DNA of 64,000 nt from Rhodeus uyekii (Eukaryota > Chordata > Actinopteri > Cypriniformes > Acheilognathidae). Shown one piece after another: positions 59,953-64,000 of the stretch. Position 1 is the first letter of the stretch, and every line of letters begins with the position of its first letter. The translations under genes and the position numbers were made by a program. The DNA lies in assembly GCA_037043235.1 (NCBI GenBank), contig JAWRVZ010000041.1:3318001-3382000 (forward strand). The letters run 5' to 3'. Below the pieces are notes generated by a model that was not told the origin of the DNA, ran no database searches, and was given only the letters and a program-made list of their open reading frames with translations.

Positions 59953-60955
59953 TGCTTGTGTAACCCTGGTTCCCTGAAGAGGGAACACGATGCTTTGGGA
60001 ACGCCTCTGTGTGATTACGTCGTGAAACACGTGAAAATATGAGTGGAATTTCACGGGTGGGTGACAGCATGATCAAGAAAGTATAAATCACACGCACAAA
60101 TGACAGTCCTCTAATAATGATGGTCCTCAGATAAAGAAGAAGTCGCTGGAAGACTTTGGCTGAGAGCTTTTTGAGGGGCAGCTCGTAGATGACTTAAGAT
60201 GCTCCCGTCCAGCAGCTTCAGGGAGCAACGAGTGAGAAGACCGCTAACTATCTCTTTGCCTCCTGGAATATCTCCACAACAGAGGTGACAGCATTGCCTA
60301 AGAGGCCACAAGATCATACCTTTCTCTTTGATAGCCATATACGCCTTACGCACCAGCGCTGATGTAGCTCTTAGCGGTTTGGTGGGTAACATCACACCCC
60401 TAGAACGAGGTTGTGATAGCAAAATTGTGCTTCTCTGTCTGGCAGCCAATGTTAAGTCTGGCCACCACACGAGTCACAACCTAATACGCAGGATTCAGAT
60501 GTGGCGAGTCTACTGTCACATCGCTAACACAACACTTCAGAGGAACTGAATGGTTCCAGTATGGGTGCCCCACCTTGGGCAGAAGAAACCGTAGTGCGTG
60601 CTTTCAAGGCACTAGACACAGCAAGTGAGGGTAGAGAAGAAAAGAGCGCCCGGGTGGAGCAAAACGTTTTCTTTGGCATTTGCTCACAATGCTCGTAACC
60701 AGCCGCCTGGAGAGCTGATTGGGCATGCTCCGCTCAGATATGCACAGACAACAACACAGTCTGCTCGCTGAAGGTACAGAAGCTGACACTCTGCTTTTCC
60801 AGGTGTGCTTTATACTTTCCTGATCATGACATCATCCACCCGTGACGTTCTGCCACGCTATTGGACTGGTTTCACATGTGGCTTCTGACGTAATCACATA
60901 CAGGTGTTCCCACAGCGTCTCGACGCAGCTCGAGTTCCCCTGAAATGGAATGCGA
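59953..60955 (-). mobile_element. DIRS-type retrotransposon relic 5 with gag fragment
   Basis: The ends are inverted repeats of about 130 bp. The left side has GGTTCCCTGAAGAGGGAACA, ATTACGTCGTGAAACACGTG and AAGAAAGTATAAATC. The right side has the complements TTTATACTTTCCTGATC, GACTGGTTTCACATGTGGC and GAGTTCCCCTGAAATGG. Between them the minus strand carries gag (60111-60470). The element is about 1 kb, so pol is deleted. Confidence 0.7.
60111..60470 (-). pseudogene. DIRS gag (LAP2alpha-related) fragment
   Basis: The 119-residue ORF contains LPTKPLRATSALVRKAYMAI, matching the LPTKP...LVGKAYMAA motif of fish DIRS gag. A shifted frame just downstream reads GNAVTSVVEIFQEAK, the conserved C-terminal motif. 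The frame change and missing N-terminal half make it a pseudogene. Confidence 0.7.
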
Positions 60956-61744
60956 ATTACTTTTCGCAGCAGGCTAGGCACATCTCTAATCATTTTACAA
61001 TCAACCTTACTATAATTTTGCCGTTAAGTCTCTGATTAATTGAGTGTTTGATTATCAGGTAGAATTTGGTAATGGTGTTAAGCAGAAATCTAATCTGGCT
61101 AATTCAGATGACATGGCCAATAGTTGTTTCCGACTGGCATTGGTTTGTATCGGTACGCATGGCTCATTTCGTGAAGCAGTTCTGAAAGCACATGGTTAAT
61201 TAGCCTTGACTAGCCACCGCTATAAACAAACACCATGGGGTCTCATCCATCAAGACCTCTGTGATCATTTAACAAACAGAACGTTTAACATTCTTTTTTA
61301 TGGCTCTGGGATGCCATCAAATCATGACCAGCATTCTGCGTCTTGGTTGTGCGGGCAGGTGCGTATTATAGTCCCCTCTGCAATATCAAGTGACAGCATA
61401 TCATTCACCAATTTAGGACAAGTCTCAGTTTCCCAGAGAGCTAATAGTGTTCGCTAAGGTTAATTTCCTTCCATACATCTGCCATCAATAAGCAATTAGG
61501 TGGTGAGGAAACAAAAGCTCTCCAACCTTCACACATTCTTCCATCCTTTTTCTTTTAATCAATTAATTTCAATTGCACATTTATTGGAGAATGGCACATG
61601 GATTTAGACTTAAAGTGACACTTGGAATAAACTTTATTACCCTTGGCCTCCTGATATGGAATCTTTTTTTTCATCCCCTGCCTACTTAGTATGCAAGCAT
61701 TATTGATCAAGTGATTCATAGCAATGTCCTGAAAGGCTGTTTTT
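60956..61744. other. Intron, non-repetitive; candidate conserved block
   Basis: Non-repetitive sequence with several TAAT/ATTA cores (for example GGTTAATTAGCC near 61195 and CAATTAATTTC near 61560). This could be a conserved non-coding element of the IGSF21 locus. That is inference only. Confidence 0.35.
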
Positions 61745-61935
61745 TAAAGGAATAGCTCACCCAAAAATAAAAATTGCTGTCAAACATGTATGGCTTTCTT
61801 GATTTTTTGAAACATTTATTTCAATTTTGTCTGTGGAGCACAAAATATTTTTGCAGAATTTCCTTGCTAGACGGATCAATATGATGAACTGAATGAGAAC
61901 TGGTACTGTTGAGCTCCAAAATGACAAAAAATCAT
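61745..61935 (+). repeat. GGGATAGTTCACCC-family MITE remnant
   Basis: Starts AAAGGAATAGCTCACCCAAA and includes CATGTATGGCTTTCTTG and TCTGTGGAGCACAAAAT, diagnostic of the family. Confidence 0.6.
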
Positions 61936-64000
61936 AAATGCAATATTCCAATTATATTAGAAACAGACCAAAAATGAATAATTTACTGAAAACCTCTTTG
62001 TTCACATTCACAAATAAATGGGAAAAATAGTTATGTCTGACTGGTGAATTATATTTGAGTCTGATCATTTTGATATACTGGTTGATCCAGTGCACAAAAA
62101 CATCTAAATGATTCATTAATGAATCAAAGTAATGTGATTCTCGAGTTAATCGTCTCACTAATCTTGTCCTTGTGGTTTAGGGCGCACAGTAAGGAAATAT
62201 TACCAGTGAATAAGAACAACATTTTCACAATTGACTGTTTGTTTGTCCCTCAAACTATTACTATTACTATTGGTTTCAGTCATGTAGACCACTTTAGTTT
62301 AGTTTTACTATACTTTTGCATTCTTTTTGAAGCTTGAAAGCTAATTGCAAGGGGAAAAAATGAAGCTTTCTTCCTTTTGTGCTTCTCTTGGGTGAATAAA
62401 TGACACAAATTTCATTTTTGGGTGAAATAACACTCTAATTCCCTGCTGATATCACATGCCTTTTGTCATCCTTTCAACACGCAAAAAAAAAACCAAACAC
62501 ATGACAAGTCCAAACTGAGCAGAAACAACGTCCAATTGTCTCAGCAGGGTGTGAAAGAGAATTTGCAGGAAGTGTTTTATGTGATAATGCAGCTGCCTGA
62601 ATAGTCAATGCCCACCTACGCTGGCGCGTTGACAGGGGATCATAAATTGCTTGGTGCTTGTAAAAAAATGCAGATGTGATAAACCCCCACGCCCCTTTTC
62701 ATCCCTGAACAGCTGATAAAGTCAGCTCATTCCGGCTGACAGGTTGGCTTAAATTAAGGCTATTCAAATAGAGAACTGGGAAGAGGTTTGTTTTATAGCC
62801 TTCCAGCATCGTATCCTTTCTATGTTAAATACCAGGAAGTCAGTCTTTGTCTTCCCATGGATCCCCACATGTGGTCAAGATACACACTTCTGGTTTTTCA
62901 ATGTCATGACACGCATGTACGGCTCCGTAGTGGAGCTTGGCAGGAGTTGGTTGATATTATATGCATAAAGCTTCACACATTGACTTAAACAACTCCGGTT
63001 TCACATTCACAGCTTTTATGACTGGTGCTTTTTATGCTTCAGATAGCTGCTGGAATGCGAAGCACTATAACAGCACCCCAAGGACCGTACATTTGCGGTT
63101 CTGCATCGTAGGTGGTTGTATCTCATTTCAGTTTGAGGGGTCAGAGTCTTTGGCGGCTAAGAAACCCAGCTTTGAAACTCCCTGTGGCCCTAGCACGATC
63201 CTCTCATCTTCCAGACTTCCGCTTCCTTCCTCTTTTGCCTTAAGAGTTTTCTGTATAACACTGCGTCTTCACTATGAACTGGCCCATATGAGAAGTCGGG
63301 CTCCCATTGACAGAATAAAGCTACACTGACATGCTCCAAAACCCCCAACCATGCACCACCACATCTCCACTTGAAAGTGCATTGGATATTCACAAGATTT
63401 CTGAATCTGTTTCAAAGACCAAAGAGTGGTAAAGCTGGTATGGAGATTTAGCGTTCAAACACTTAATAGGGAATAACTATGCATGTTATTATGAAGTAAA
63501 TGCATTGCGTAATCATTTATAAAAATGGAATTTACAGTATTAAGTTATATGCTACTGGATTTAGCAAATTTTAGATAAATCAAGAGAACGGCTGTACAAT
63601 TAATCAAAATGCAATATGGACTAGTGTCTTTCAATATTAAACAGCAATCTGAAGTCTGCTTGATCTGTATGTGTGTGTGAGTGAGTGTGGCAGTTTCATC
63701 TATTGCACATTCTTAGATGTGACGCTTGTATTGTTTTCAGCATCTGACTCTCTATATGAGGACAGTCCATGAACTTCATCTCCAGAGCTGCTCTGAGAAT
63801 TCACTTCACAAGCATTTATTTTGATATCTATCATCATATCATATACACTTAGAAACTCAGAGGTCTTTAGGACAAAAGTTGACAAAAACTTGAATAAATT
63901 GTCAGAAATCTATTATAAAAAATTATATAGGATATAATAGGATATACAAAAGAGTGTACAGTCTCAGTTCATTTAATTGTTAATGCCTTATGCATTCATT
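61936..64000. other. Intron, no recognised feature
   Basis: Mostly AT-rich. 62480-63420 is less so and non-repetitive. The ORF at 62961-63329 (122 residues, plus) matches no family I recognise. No IGSF21 exon is seen before the window ends. Confidence 0.45.

Noticed and set aside
22659..64000. Further IGSF21 exons (second Ig domain)
   Set aside because: I looked for codons of the expected GGKPAP and VYFKRDGE-type motifs with splice sites and saw none. A tool-based protein-to-genome search would be decisive.
1..64000. CRISPR arrays, operons, phage or bacterial defence systems
   Set aside because: The sequence is clearly vertebrate intronic DNA. The only regularly spaced repeats are microsatellites and transposon subterminal repeats.

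Overview
The window is nuclear DNA of a teleost fish, most likely a cyprinid. It is AT-rich, full of microsatellites and transposon relics, and has a 5S-rRNA-derived SINE3, pogo/Tigger-like, hAT and piggyBac MITEs, and DIRS-type retrotransposon relics of the sort common in zebrafish and carp relatives. Nothing points to a prokaryote, plasmid or virus: there are no operons, ribosome binding sites or CRISPR arrays.

Only one host gene can be supported: IGSF21 (immunoglobulin superfamily member 21), on the + strand, seen as two internal coding exons at 11760-11881 and 22540-22658. Both have good splice sites and matching phases, and together they encode the C-terminal half of the first Ig (V-type) domain. 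The first coding exons and everything after the first Ig domain lie outside the window. The whole window is therefore one stretch of a very long gene: more than 11.7 kb of upstream intron, a 10.7 kb middle intron, and more than 41.3 kb of downstream intron.

The introns hold the rest. 1-11.7 kb: a hAT MITE nested in an older MITE (1.4-2.2 kb), a TA-microsatellite hairpin (5.4 kb), and a pogo-like element split by a solo LTR (8.3-10.2 kb). 11.9-22.5 kb: a GTGTGGACG-type MITE, a Tigger-like remnant, a 223-bp hAT MITE with a perfect 8-bp duplication, a second pogo-like copy, a cyprinid MITE and a CGCACG-rich inverted-repeat element. 22.7-64 kb: SINE3 split by an L2-like tail, five DIRS-type relics (27.5, 34.8, 44.5, 48.2 and 60 kb), a piggyBac MITE (31.4 kb), a DDE_3 mariner-like element with a broken transposase (38.2 kb), a pogo/Tigger MITE (53.8 kb) and a LINE reverse transcriptase remnant (54.4 kb).

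I found no convincing new biological system. The best second-look items are: a hAT and a piggyBac MITE that share the same interior; DIRS relics that still show the inverted-terminal-repeat plus internal-complementary-region layout; several clean nested insertions that give a relative order of events; and a few non-repetitive intronic blocks that could be conserved regulatory elements.
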